Assembly (NCBI GenBank): GCA_012295275.1 | Contig: CM022669.1 | Location: 3,529,994 to 3,593,993, forward strand | Direction: 5' to 3' | From: Chrysomallon squamiferum | Taxonomy: Eukaryota > Mollusca > Gastropoda > Neomphalida > Peltospiridae | DNA: 64,000 nt | Part shown: one piece after another, positions 25,229 to 58,286 of the stretch | Position numbering within the stretch: position 1 is the first letter of the stretch | How the letters are laid out: every line of letters begins with the position of its first letter | The notes under the pieces: model-generated | Seen by the model: the letters and a program-made list of their open reading frames with translations, nothing else | Database searches by the model: none | What the model was told of the DNA's origin: nothing | Position numbers and translations under genes: made by a program

Positions 25229-25468
25229 ACAAATAGTTTTTCACATATATAATTCTGGTATTAAGACTAAAACCTTGGGTAATTATTTTACTGTTCACAG
25301 CTGAAAAAGTCTCACATTTTCCCTCCTGCTGAGAAGGAGATGTATCTTGGTACAACATACCGTGACCTGTTCACCCCAAAACAGACAGAACTCTACACCT
25401 ATGACAGTGGACGACTGCAGTACAGCTCTGTGCCATTGGGAACAATGAGGATGTCTGCACATACTTGA
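20060..25468 (+). CDS. SAXO5/TEX45-like axonemal microtubule protein, complete, 472 aa
   Basis: Seven coding exons join in frame from ATG 20,060 to TGA 25,466. The protein has no signal peptide or membrane segment. It consists of diverged repeats with a [hydrophobic]-P-x-GD-x-[DE]-[KP] core: SHIPTGDREKE (about residue 129), TNVPKGDPDKE (208), HSDLPEGDRDP (293) and NVLFGDPS (340). These are separated by T..F.PK-type segments such as TTHNSFFKPL, VTAKAFKPK, STIYKPK and TYRDLFTPKQ. This layout fits ciliary microtubule proteins of the SAXO type; among those I know, human SAXO5/TEX45 (C19orf45) is the best candidate, with PPP1R32/SAXO4 as the alternative. Cilium or flagellum function is inferred from repeat style only. 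Introns alternate between phase 1 and phase 0. A non-coding 5' exon is likely near 19,263. Confidence 0.75.
20565..21270 (+). other. SAXO5-like intron with (TATG/TAGG)n and (GT)n
   Basis: Tetranucleotide repeats at about 20,855-21,060 and a (GT)n run at about 21,138-21,188. Confidence 0.85.
21271..21377 (+). CDS. SAXO5-like exon 2
   Basis: 107 nt after ttcttctcag; encodes GGPPTIKGDERFIHFDTSQR through QTLPA; donor gct|gtgagt; phase 0 out. Confidence 0.88.
21378..22609 (+). other. SAXO5-like intron
   Basis: Contains CA-rich sequence and a purine run just after the donor, (TTC)n and (ATT)n near 22,310-22,370, and low-complexity AT. No further exon seen. Confidence 0.8.
22610..22841 (+). CDS. 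SAXO5-like exon 3
   Basis: 232 nt after acaaaag; begins PTGTNVPKGDPDKE; donor gaag|gtgaga; phase 1 out. A (CTGT)n run starts about 25 bp after the donor. Confidence 0.86.
23152..23270 (+). CDS. SAXO5-like exon 4
   Basis: 119 nt after gttaacag; contains HSDLPEGDRDP; donor aat|gtaagc; phase 0 out. Confidence 0.86.
23531..23729 (+). CDS. SAXO5-like exon 5
   Basis: 199 nt after acttttccag; contains NVLFGDPSLADNFYNATTST; donor tatc|gtgagt; phase 1 out. An (AAT)n run starts about 20 bp after the donor. Confidence 0.87.
23730..24545 (+). other. SAXO5-like intron with (AAT)n, dispersed repeat and (GTA)n
   Basis: Holds (AAT)n at about 23,747-23,790, a 139-bp dispersed repeat (23,927-24,065) and a GTA-rich array at about 24,125-24,215. 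Confidence 0.85.
23927..24065 (+). repeat. Dispersed 139-bp repeat, copy 1
   Basis: Nearly identical to 39,322-39,460: same length, no indels, 7 mismatches by eye, five of them in the last 25 bases. Same orientation. Both copies lie about 95-140 bp to the right of an (AAT)n run. It has no open frame, and its family is unknown to me. Confidence 0.9.
24546..24634 (+). CDS. SAXO5-like exon 6
   Basis: 89 nt after ttgtgaag; Pro/Asn-rich (GLVTNPTASSDYQHPGQSKT); donor aat|gtaagt; phase 0 out. Confidence 0.82.
24635..25300 (+). other. SAXO5-like last intron
   Basis: AT-rich with (AAAT)n at about 25,198-25,230. No other feature seen. Confidence 0.8.
25301..25468 (+). CDS. SAXO5-like exon 7 (terminal)
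   Basis: 168 nt after ctgttcacag; contains SHIFPPAEKEMYLGTTYRDL and ends in stop TGA at 25,466-25,468. Confidence 0.88.
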   Translation: MKKSHIFPPAEKEMYLGTTYRDLFTPKQTELYTYDSGRLQYSSVPLGTMRMSAHT

Positions 25469-25948
25469 AAAGCTTATTGTATTATCATGTCTAACTGTCT
25501 AATTGTCCCAGCAAAATATGACAATACGTTTCCAGTATATCAAGGAATTATATAAAGCAGGATACTCATTTATTTAATAATCTGTTAATGTTTTGAAAAA
25601 TTATTTCTCTCTGTTTTATACTGCGATCACCATTAATAACCATCACAGTAGAAAAAGAACTATATATATCAAGTATTATTGCATTGAATTGATTTTTAAT
25701 TCAAAAACAAAAAATAATAATAATAATAATACTGCTATTAATGATCATTATGATAGATGTCAATGATTTTCTGTTCTATAATCATGGGAACTGAGAATAT
25801 CATATTATTATGTATACTGTGTCTTTGAACTGTTAAATGACAATCTTTTTAAATTTCAGTCATAGTGACTTAATTATGACAATACAGTTCCATGTGTTAA
25901 TGAACTATTTGAGTGTCAGTATATAATTTAACTGCTGTTATTTTTATC

Positions 25949-25985
<37 letters not shown>

Positions 25986-28900
25986 TAATTTTTTTTTTTA
26001 CATTTTGATAGGGACAGTTGGATTGGAAAATAAAAATTTGTTATTGTTTTTTTTATAAATTTCACTTTCCTGTAGATACATGGTTTAAATTTTTTGTTAA
26101 TACAAAATTATGTGTAATAGGATCCATTATAATATATAAAAAAAATGTTTTTTTTCTTTGACTAACTTTCTTCCTTTTTCTCTGACAGTAAGGGTAAGAG
26201 ATAAAGGGAGCTAAGTCAAGATGGCATTACATTAGGATTTACATTACGATGTTATACAGTTGATTTAAATATTTGTAATTAGTTTAGTTTGTTGTGTGTC
26301 TAAAATATTTGCTGTTATTTATTTTATTTTTTATGATAGGAACTGACAAATAATATTGTGTTTTTCAGTAAACTATGATTTTTATAATGTTTATTGATAA
26401 TTTTGAAACAATTATATTTTGGTTTAGTTGTTTGTCTAAAATATTTACTGTTATTGTTTTAATTTTACAGTAGGAATTGACTAATAATATTGTGTTTTTC
26501 AATAGACTGTGATCTCACTGTGATTTTTGTAACTTTTATTTATAATTTTGAAAAATTTAAAACTGACTGTATTAATAGTATTTGCTCAAATATTTATTTA
26601 TAAATCAAATTTATTTGTTTGTTGTCCATAATCAGTATTATTGCATGTATATTAATTTAGAACAGTATGATAGCCATCATGGTTTCAGGGGTTTTAGTTT
26701 CAATAATTTTATAAAAAAAACCTTTTTTTACATAATTTCTTTGGCTGTTTTATAAAAAGCTACATGTATATGTAAATTTGGTTACACTTAATCTGTTTTA
26801 AGGAAAATTTAATTAAACTTTTTTTATTATTAATTTTTTTTTTTTTTATATATATATCCATTAAGTATTAACTTATTTTCCATTTTCTTGTTTTATGTAA
26901 CTTTCAGAACTGTATTTTGTTGTTGTTCAACAGGTTATTTGGAGTTTTTAAGAACAATCATTTATGAAATTATTTTACTTAAATATGGACTATATATATT
27001 CCTGCTGTGTTTTGCAGTGTTGTTATAACAAAACATATTTATCAGTATTGTTATTTTCACATGTTTTGGATTTGTCATATTTTATAGGATTATACATATA
27101 TTTACACCTAATTAGTATTTTCTTATTGTAAATCACTGTTTTATTGTGCAATTGTTGTTTGCAGTGTTTTTATTAAGACATTTATATACTTAGTTTTGGA
27201 ATAATGTTATGGAGTGCATTTAATGTGTGTTTCACCTATATACGTGTGTGTGTGTTTCACTTATATACTTGTGTGTTTCAATCACATATTTTATACCAAA
27301 GCGTGGTTTTTATTATTACATTTTTATACATTTGTTTCCACTAAAGTATTTTGGATTTTACTGAGTGTATATTGTGTTTTTTGATTTTTGATTGCATGTT
27401 TTAAATATATGTTTATTTACACCTAAGTCAGTATTTTGTTAAAAAATGATTGTCACTGTGTGCAGTTAATGTTTTTGCAGTGTTATTTAATCTGTATTTA
27501 TACTTGTTTTCACATACTACTTATTTTGCCAGTACAGACAATGTGCCGTTTACAGTATTATTATGTCACAGTAACAGAAAAATAAACAAAAGATATTAGC
27601 CATGATGATTTAATATTCTTCCTTAAAAAGAAACTGCCATTCTACATAATTTACTTTTTTAAACAAATACAATTACTTTGTAATATAATTTACTCGGATA
27701 AAATTATATTTTTACCTTAATATATATTAAGCAAATACTTTGCAATCTAGTTTTCTGAGCAGAAATCAACATTGTAATCTATAAAAACAAATATTTTATA
27801 ATCTTTTTTATAATCAAATTAATTTCAGTGGTATTAAGAATCAAACTTTCTTTGTTATTTTCTCATGGCACAGATTTCTATCACTCTCGTTAATACTGCT
27901 GTTTGTTTACTCTTGTTATTTTGTTATTGTGTGCAGATGTTGAGGAGTGGATTCTACCTCTTCAACCATGGAGCATATTTACTTGGTAATAATAATGCTG
28001 AAGGATTCTTTCAAGTTCTTTGAAGCTCATAAAGACAAAAAATAATAATCATGTCACAGCATATGAACCTGTATTTCTGTTGCATTGACATTTACTCAGT
28101 TTGTGATGTTTTATAAGGTTTAATAAAGACATAACTCACTACATGAATTTGTTTTTCCCTTAATATTCTGTTTGAAAGGTTCTGAACTGATATAAACTGA
28201 TATAAATGACTGACCTGTTTGAATATCATTGCAAACATATCTGAATAATCCATTGTGCAGTAGAAAGATATGAAAAAATTCAGTATCTGCAGACATTCTT
28301 AGCCAAAATTGTTTGTGGAAGACCATGTATTTTAATTACCAAAACATTTACTCAAACTGAAACTTGTTTGCTGGGCTAAAGTAATATTATTGCTTTGTGT
28401 TTAATTTTAATACTTTTAGCACTGTAGAAGGAAAACAATACTATTTAGCACCATTTTGAAAGTTTGTCCGTTTTTTTTATTTATTTTTTTATTGTTATTA
28501 TTTTTATTTTTTCAGTTTAGATGATTTATAATTAAGTATTCTATAGTAAGGAGATTTAATTTTAATTATACCCCTCTCAGTTGATCACTGAATCTATTAT
28601 AACAATTAAAATCCTTGAATTACGAATCCCACAGAAGCTGATTTTATAAGTCTGATGTCCAGTACTGCAATAGCAAATTCTTAGATTCTGTCAGAGGTAC
28701 TAACAGATTCCATGAATCTGGACTGTTTTATGTGTAAAGCTTAAACCACTGTGAACTAAGGGTGAGACAACTCCAAGAAAACTCTTGTAAGCTCAGGGAA
28801 AAGGCGATTCCTAGATCTGATTATTTTACATTTATTCTAAAATATTAAACATTTAATAAAATACAAGAATAATCAAGAAGTGTTTTTTATTTGTAATAAA

Positions 28901-29531
28901 ATTTATGAAGTATTTACAAAGTACATTTTTTGTTTATGCTTTGCAGAGGAATAAAAGCAGTGTTTGTATAGTCTTCTATTCTTCTTTTTCAAAATGTTAG
29001 ATTCTGAAGAAATATTGAACAAATCTGTATTTTAAAATATTAACAAAATACGTTGCTTTACTAGCACCTCAAAGAAATAATTTATAGGTTACAACAAAAC
29101 TTGAACTGTTCATTTTGTTTGAAACTTTATACTAAAATTATTTTTAGCAAAAGCAATCTTCAAACATTCTTAAACTTTTTGATTATTATTAATCTTTATA
29201 TATTTAAATAATAAAAATGTAATTAATACCATTTAAAAGATTATATAAATAAAAAAATATGTCACTGTAATATTAAGGATAGAAAATATTTCCATTCAAA
29301 AGTACTGATGGTTTAGAAAATAATCACAAAGCCAGAGTAATGTATTAAGTAAATGTTGTATTTGAGTAAACATATTTAGCACTACACCACAAACAGATAC
29401 AATTTTAATTCAATTTCTGTTTAACTGGTTTTGTGTTAATCCCAGTCCAAAACTGTCCCCAGTACTAATCAGAATTAAAATGAAAAGATCACCTGACCTT
29501 TTTTTACATATATATTAAAAAAAAAATCTCT
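25469..29531. other. Convergent 3' region of the SAXO5-like gene and NDUFA13
   Basis: About 4 kb with no recognised exon, presumably holding the two 3' UTRs. It contains (ATT)n at about 25,948-25,985, a two-copy tandem duplication of about 140 bp (26,283-26,552), and loose repeats containing ttttgcagtgttgtt-like words at 26,990-27,560. An AATAAA lies near 28,121 on the plus strand. Confidence 0.5.
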
Positions 29532-29736
29532 TTAATGTTTGAGTTTTTCCATTGTAACACTGTATTTCTCCCTGTAGCTAGAATGGGCAAAGAATTCCTC
29601 CATGGATGGTGTTATGTATCGGTCGCGAATGTTGTTAAATACTGGCTTCCCCCACAGGGTTCCTGTTTTCCAGCCTTCGACATTTTTCATCAGCTCATTC
29701 TCTTCATCGCGATTCTTGCGCTGCTGGATCAGAAAT
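29532..29736 (-). CDS. NDUFA13 exon 4 (terminal)
   Basis: 205 nt after ctcttacag; encodes FLIQQRKNRDEENELMKNVE through the stop at 29,532-29,534. Confidence 0.93.
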
Positions 29737-31409
29737 CTGTAAGAGTGGAAAATTTGAAAGAAAGAAAACTAATAATAGCAGATATATAACTCATTCAGTT
29801 TTAATGTGTATTAACAAAGAGTTTAAATACATTTTGTTTTACATTTTCAATAATCATGTTACAGGCATGATCTTGACTGGTTATGAAATAGAACTAACAC
29901 TGATATGCACAAAGATTGTCATTTTCATAATACTATCTCATAATAAAAAATAAAATAAAATAAACGACTGTAATAAAAAACACATAATATGAACATGATT
30001 TATGATACTGATAGCTCCTTGATTTATGTATTGTAACTCAGTCTTTGTTTTGAGATTTTGGAATTTTAATGTTTAAAAACAAAAAAGTCTGATAAAGCCT
30101 ATTTTCACATGTTCATTATGTTATTGTCTTATTATGACTGTATCACCAAAGGCTGTGGAAGAAATAAACCAAACACTTCTAATTCCATAAAGCTATTGTC
30201 AAACAGCCACTGTATCAGTTGCACAAAACTTGTCTGTATTAGTTTAAAAATTAAAACAAAGAAAAGAAAAACAAAAAAGACTAAGAAGGAATGAAATATT
30301 TTGTAAACTTACAGTCGATCATGTTCTGCCTGCATTAACGGTAAAATAGCAATTCTTGCATCACGCATTTCAAGGGTTTCCTTCCTAAATAAAAGGAAAA
30401 AAAAAGACATTTTAATTCCATTTCATATTAGTTAAACTTAATGTAAGTAGTTATGCATTTTTAATACTGTTAACCAAAAAAAAAAAAAAAAAAAAAAAAG
30501 ACTGTGATGTAGTTAAAACATTAAGAACAGATATTCAGTTGTGTTTAAACCTAATAGTATAATGCAAGATGAGTGAAACATTTCTGAGAAATACTTATAA
30601 TATATTTTGTATTTTAATTTTTATATAACTGAATACAGAACAGTGAATAGCATCAATGGAAACAATTTTATATTTTACATTTATTCTTCAAATAGTATTT
30701 TGCTACTACAAATCGTCAAATGCTTGTCATAAATAAAAAAATACCTCTAGGAAGAAAAATTGGAAAGAGATATTCAAGTATCACTTTAGTCAATAATTAC
30801 CACTTACGACTCTGTAATATTACATAAAAGAAATTAATAAAACTAACTTCACTTCTTGTCTGTGAAAATAATGAACAACCCATGCTCCTGTTGTAAATGC
30901 AATAAATGCTCCGAACTGGGTATAACCTGGAAATATATTAAAACATTGTTTTGTTTAATAAAATAGTTTTAAATTTTCAGAAACTTTTATTAACTTTAGT
31001 TTAGACTTTGTTTAATCGTTTAGATTCTAATTCAGTGACAGCAATTATCATTAAAATCTCAATGCTCTCGAGTCATTCCTCTGTCAACATAAATATGCAT
31101 GCATCAACCTTTCCGCTTTTGCTATTTGTTTAAAATAAACAGCATGTAAACAAATAGGAATAGGGATATCCCTTGTTTCAATGCTTGTCAATTCACGTTT
31201 CACCTCAACACTGGTGAATAAAAGTGAAGGTCATTATCATTTTTAATCACTTAAAGCCAAATTATGTCAAGCTGTTTACAAAATTTTTATAAGATCATAA
31301 TTTTTCACTTGCCACTGTATTTTCTAAATGGGATTTTTCTAGCCCATTGAATGTCATGATACCCGCCGGAGCGAGGCATCTCCTGCCGGAACCCTTCGCT
31401 CGCCGCCAT
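29532..31409 (-). CDS. NDUFA13 (GRIM-19): mitochondrial complex I subunit, complete
   Basis: Accessory subunit of NADH:ubiquinone oxidoreductase in the inner mitochondrial membrane. Four exons give 150 aa (human 144). The start MAASEGFRQEMPRSGGYHDI matches the family's MAAS...PPPGGYGPI opening. KYSGYTQFGAFIAFTTGAWV corresponds to the SGYS...IG...G block and the single membrane helix (about residues 33-53). RIAILPLMQAEHDRL matches RIALLPLLQAETDRR. NVEGWKTG matches DVPDWKVG. The C-terminal part is family-like but several residues longer. Intron 1 uses a GC donor (see findings). The start codon sits in aagatggcggc, a YY1-type element common at promoters of nuclear genes for mitochondrial proteins. 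Assignment is secure. Confidence 0.96.
29737..30847 (-). other. NDUFA13 introns 2 and 3 region
   Basis: AT-rich introns either side of exon 3 (30,313-30,384), with an A-tract at about 30,478-30,499. Nothing else recognised. Confidence 0.75.
30313..30384 (-). CDS. NDUFA13 exon 3
   Basis: 72 nt after ttatttag; encodes KETLEMRDARIAILPLMQAE; donor act|gtaagt; phase 2 out. Confidence 0.93.
30848..30926 (-). CDS. NDUFA13 exon 2
   Basis: 79 nt after atttccag; encodes GYTQFGAFIAFTTGAWVVHY, the membrane helix; donor gaa|gttagt; phase 2 out. Confidence 0.92.
30927..31312 (-). other. NDUFA13 intron 1 (GC-AG)
   Basis: 386-bp intron starting gcaagtg and ending tttccag. No internal feature seen. Confidence 0.75.
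31313..31409 (-). CDS. NDUFA13 exon 1
   Basis: 97 nt from the ATG at 31,407-31,409; leaves in phase 1 after KYS plus one base. The donor is g|gcaagtg, a GC donor with consensus bases after it. Confidence 0.88.
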
Positions 31410-31416
31410 CTTTTTG
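31402..31416 (-). promoter_or_regulatory. YY1-type element over the NDUFA13 start codon
   Basis: Minus-strand aaaaagatggcggcg contains the YY1 consensus aanatggcggc, overlapping the ATG. USE1 has the similar catggcggc at its start. Confidence 0.45.
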
Positions 31417-36599
<5,183 letters not shown>

Positions 36600-36600
<1 letters not shown>

Positions 36601-37110
36601 TATTATGCTGTGTATTTCACAGTAGAACTCCATGCTGTACATTTCATAGTATAATGTCTCACTGTGTATCTCAGAGTGTAACATCAGACTGTGTATTTCA
36701 GTGTAACGTCATACTGTGTATTTCACAGTGTAACATCAGACTGTGTATTTGAGTGTAACATCAGACTGTATTTCAGTGTAACATCAGACTGCATATTTCA
36801 CAGTGTAACATCAGACTGTGTATTTGAGTGTAACATCAGACTGTATTTGAGTGTAACATCAGACTGTATTTGAGTGTAACCTCAGACTGCATATTTCACA
36901 GTGTAACATCAGACTGTGTATTTCAGTGTAACATCACACTGGATATTTCACAGTGTAACATCAGACTGTGTATTTCAGTGTAACATCAGACTGTGTAGTT
37001 CAGTGTAACATCACACTGTATTTCACAGTGTAACATCAGACTGTGTATTTCAGTGTAACATCAGACTGTGTATTCACATCACACCACTTCTTTCAGAGTT
37101 TAACATCATT
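36600..37110. repeat. Minisatellite in the likely HCN 3' UTR
   Basis: About twenty copies of a unit built on gtgtatttcacagtgtaacatcagact, in 23- and 27-bp length variants depending on whether cacag is present. It starts within about 20 bp of the HCN stop codon on the transcript's 3' side, so it is probably transcribed. Units with cacag can form a small hairpin between cacag and ctgtg. Confidence 0.85.
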
Positions 37111-37125
37111 CTTGCTGTGAACCTT

Positions 37126-54279
<17,154 letters not shown>

Positions 54280-55124
54280 CTGAAACAAGAGAGAATATTT
54301 CATACAAATCTGTTATTATGATTATGTTTTTAATGTTACATTTGTATATAATGAGGTATTTACTTTTACTTTTTTTTCTTATATATATTATTATAAGTAT
54401 TATATTAATTTATTTATTTAATTATTTATTTATTCTTTTATTTTAAATTCATGGAATGGCTGAAAAGAAGGGAACAGAAATGAAAGAAGGTAAAGAAAAT
54501 GAAAACAGAAAAGAGAGAATGATTATTAGAGAATGAAAATTCATGAGAGGAAAAGAAACTTAAGATTAAAGATTGAAAAGCAATAGCAATAAAAAAAAAT
54601 AAAAAAGAAAAAAGACGAGAAAATATGAAAGAATAAAATAAAAAACTCAAAGGGTCAAATAAAAAAGAAATAAAAATATATAAAGAAAGCGAACGAATAC
54701 AAAAAGGAAGAAGAGGAAAATATTAAAAAAGAGACAGGAAGAAAGAACAAAGAATAAATAAATTATGCAATTAAAAAAGAAAGATAAAAAGCAAGAACAA
54801 ATGAAAAATAAAAAGCAAGAACAAATGAAAAAATAAAAAGATAAAACATAAATATATTTATAAGAAGAAAAATTCAAAGGGATAGAATATAAAAGCAATA
54901 AATAATAGAAGTATAAAGAATGAAAAGTAACAATAAAGAAATAAATATTAAAATAAAAAGAGTGTTAATATATTTTAAAATCATATAAGGATCTGTTTTT
55001 GCTTATAATGAAAGGCAGAACCAGGATTTCAGAAGAAAAAAAAATAGAACTTACAAAAAGGAGTAACTTTGTGAAGAATATAATTTTGATAAAAAAAAAT
55101 GGTAAATAAACAAAATGACCCTGG

Positions 55125-55179
<55 letters not shown>

Positions 55180-55640
55180 GTAAAACTATTAATGAGAAAA
55201 GTATAGAAGAATCTTCAAATGGAAATTACATCTAAATGAGCGATTAAAACAAATTTTATCAAAAATCGAATTACGTATCTTTCCAAAACTTTGTCGTGAA
55301 TAGTCGTTATTACCAGACCAGTTGTTTATTAAAAACAAAACCATATTATGTGAGAGACTGTTTGTAATTAGTGCAGTAATTAAATTATATTCCTCATCAT
55401 CATCATGAACATGATCGTCATAGACATCAACACAACAGCCAAAAATGATTACGTTTCCGGTCTCACAACGGAAGTAATACAAACGTCAACAATAACATGA
55501 CGTCACTGGCTCTGGATGGTGTTAAGATATTTTATGTGATTTTTATAATGTTAATCGTAATTTATGATTTCATCTTCTTTCATCTTAAGAGGAAATTCTT
55601 TCGAGGTAGCTTTTATTAATTACTTTTACATCATTGATCG
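54280..55640. other. A-rich sequence upstream of the S1 exon
   Basis: Presumed HCN intron. Long A-rich, G-containing low-complexity run (about 54,460-54,960) and (AAT)n at about 55,125-55,175. No exon recognised. Confidence 0.6.
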
Positions 55641-55679
55641 ATGTGTTTTCTTTAGATATGCATGCAACATAGATAGGTA

Positions 55680-55980
55680 TAATGTCCTGTAGTATAGTGC
55701 GGTATAGTCATGTGTAGTGTAGACTTACATAGTGTAATATAATGTAGTGCTGTAAAGTAGTGTAGTGTAGTGTAGTGTAGAATAGTGTAGTGTAGTGTAA
55801 TGTAATGTAGTGCGGTAAAGTAGTGTAGTGTAGTGTAGAATAGTGTAGCATAGTGTAATGTAATGTAGTGCGGTATAGAGAAGTATAGAGCAGCATAGTA
55901 CAGTGTGGTGTAGTGTAATATAGCGCGGTGTAATGTAGTGAGGTGCTCTGTGTAGTGTGATGGCGTGGTGTGGATTGTAT
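55680..55980. repeat. Degenerate TAGTG pentanucleotide array
   Basis: Multiples of tagtg/taatg with higher-order copies such as gtgtagtgtagaatagtgta. It opens several frames on the minus strand (TLHYT repeats) that are artefacts. Confidence 0.85.
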
Positions 55981-56239
55981 GTAATCTAGTCTTGCATAGT
56001 TCATATGAGGAAAACATTGTTTTTTCCTGTTTCCAATAAATACAAGCAACAAAAGGAAAAGAAAAAGACTTCACTGGCCATAACTTCTGATAGATCAAAA
56101 GAACGCTAATAGGTCGGTAACAAAGCAAATAGCTGTTTGTCATGTAAGGTGTATTATAAACGAGCGATAATGTATGGAAGGGAATATAATGATGAGGATC
56201 TACAATTTTATAAAGAAGCGTTTAGCTAGAATTTTTTAA

Positions 56240-56285
56240 AGCTTCAGTCCTGATCACAGACAAAGGCACACACAAACACACACAG

Positions 56286-56329
<44 letters not shown>

Positions 56330-57420
56330 ACACTGAAACTCCTGCACTCATACCTATATGTGTGCTAAAGAAAGCGTTTTTAATGACAATTTCATTCCTG
56401 CAGCGTTGGACATGTTTTTGCGAAAAACAATTTGATAAGGTTATCAACAATATAATAAATTAAATAAATTATATCGGAATAAACACCCAAACCATTTACC
56501 TCCCTTTGACAAGGAATATAAATTATTATTATAAAGTTCACAGAAATAAATTGAGGTTTAGTTACATATTCTTCTTCTTCACTGGATGTAATATATTACA
56601 GTAAATGATCAATAATATTTTACTGCTAATTTATATTCTCAGCTGCATTCGAGTATAATCTGATTTTGAAGTAAACTTCAGAATCAAAGGATATTTTAAT
56701 ATTATTATTGTTGTTGTTGTTCTTTTTGTTGCTTTTGGGAGGATTTTGGGTATGCGTTTTTGTTTATTTTGATGCCTTTTCGTTTGGGTATCTGTTTCAA
56801 ATTAGTAACAAACTGTCAGTAACTGACAAAAACTGATGAGCGCTAAAATACGGATAACAAAATGTCATTGTTCGTTACTGTTAGGTTCATCCATCATTCT
56901 GCATTCATTATGAGACTTTTAGCATATTCATAAGCCGTTGCATATCACTCGTTTTAATTTGTGATTAATCGATTTAAATAACAACAACAACAACGACTAC
57001 TACTACTACTATACTACTATTACTACTGCTACTACTACTACTATTACTTGTACTACTATACTATGAATATTACTACTACTGTCATCATCATCATCATTAC
57101 TATTACTATTATTGTTATTTATTATTATTATTAGTAGTAGTAGTATTTATTATCATTATCATTATTATAATTATTATTATTAGTAGTAGTAGTATTAGAA
57201 ATAGCAAATGTATTTTTTATATCAACACGAAAGTAATGGGTTCTGTGATCTGCATATGTTTCGATCCTCCAGTGCTCGCGAGAATCAGATGTTTATAGAC
57301 TGGTATTTTTTTGCAAGTCTCGCGTAAAAAAGAATCTTTTGCTGTTTTTGTTTTTTCTGTTAAATTATCAGTGGAGTAAAAATAAAGACAAATCTTCTGG
57401 GGAAACAAGAAGAAGAAGAA
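56240..57420. other. Gene-free stretch, presumed HCN intron
   Basis: (CA)n at about 56,278-56,325; mixed TAC/ATT triplet repeats at about 56,980-57,200; nothing else seen. Confidence 0.6.
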
Positions 57421-57455
57421 AAGAAGAAGAAAGAAAAAATGTACATTATATTAAC

Positions 57456-57640
57456 CTGTTCACGGTGTCGTCTGAATGTCGGGACAAAGAGTTATAATTT
57501 TTAGGAATGGCCAGTAGATGTCTCTGCTGCAGGCAATCGAGACTCGCTGTCGTCTGTGACAGATCATTTCTTTGTGTGTTTCTCCTGTGCACGAGCTGGG
57601 TGGGTCTCTGAGGCCAAGAGTCGTAAAAGTTACCTAACCA
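57456..57640 (-). CDS. Candidate extra exon upstream of HCN (unproven)
   Basis: An open frame of about 59 codons without an internal Met ends SLSRHSDDTVN plus two bases, followed by a reasonable donor, acag|gttaat. Joined to the S1 exon, the split codon becomes AGA, giving [10 protein letters not shown] in frame, with Arg where HCN channels have Arg before FYWD. However, the conserved HCN-domain motif (W-[IV]-I-H-P) is absent and I see no convincing acceptor, so it could be an alternative 5' exon or chance. Confidence 0.2.
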
Positions 57641-57649
57641 GTGTGTGCG

Positions 57650-58071
57650 CTTTATTCACAGAGCTGTTGTCCAACAAATCATTTGATAATGCGTTTGTGA
57701 TTTATGAATGCTCCTTTTTGTCTCTTGTGTAACAAGCAGCATAATGGCTTCTTCCATTTAACTAATGTAGCAAGAAGGAAACCACGCAATTAACTCATTT
57801 TTTAACCTGCGTTTACTTGGCGTCAAGGATATAGCTAAGGAACATAGGTAATGAAAATGAAAATGCCTGCAGTCAGAAAAATGGTCTACTTTTTTTCAAT
57901 CAAAGTTCTTCTAAATGCAATTACACGCCACAACCTTTGGTAAGCCGGCTATTCGTACAACATGCACTGGCAGGCATGAGATATAGACGTGATGAAGCAG
58001 TGAGAAAAATTGATATCGTTTAGCAATATGGAGCATATTGGATATCAGATTTGCAACTTAATTATTTGACT

Positions 58072-58106
<35 letters not shown>

Positions 58107-58236
58107 TTAGTAATAGTTGTTATTGTTGTTGTGGCTGTTATTGTTGTAGTTTTTATTATTGTTGTTGTTGCTGTTATTATTGTTGCTGCTGTTCTTGTTG
58201 CTATTACTTTTGTTATTGTTGTTGTTTTGTTGTTGT

Positions 58237-58286
<50 letters not shown>

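Noticed and set aside
27938-27988. Small exon-like stretch (gtgcag|atgttgagg … cttg|gtaata) after the SAXO5-like gene
   Set aside because: Has both splice-like ends but encodes only about 17 residues with no recognisable partner exon; the upstream gene already has a stop.
36691-36873. Frame encoding CVFHSVTSD-type repeats
   Set aside because: Reads the HCN 3' minisatellite on the wrong strand.
55652-56143. 163- and 114-codon frames rich in TLHYT
   Set aside because: Produced by the TAGTG pentanucleotide array; no unique protein sequence outside the repeat is family-like.
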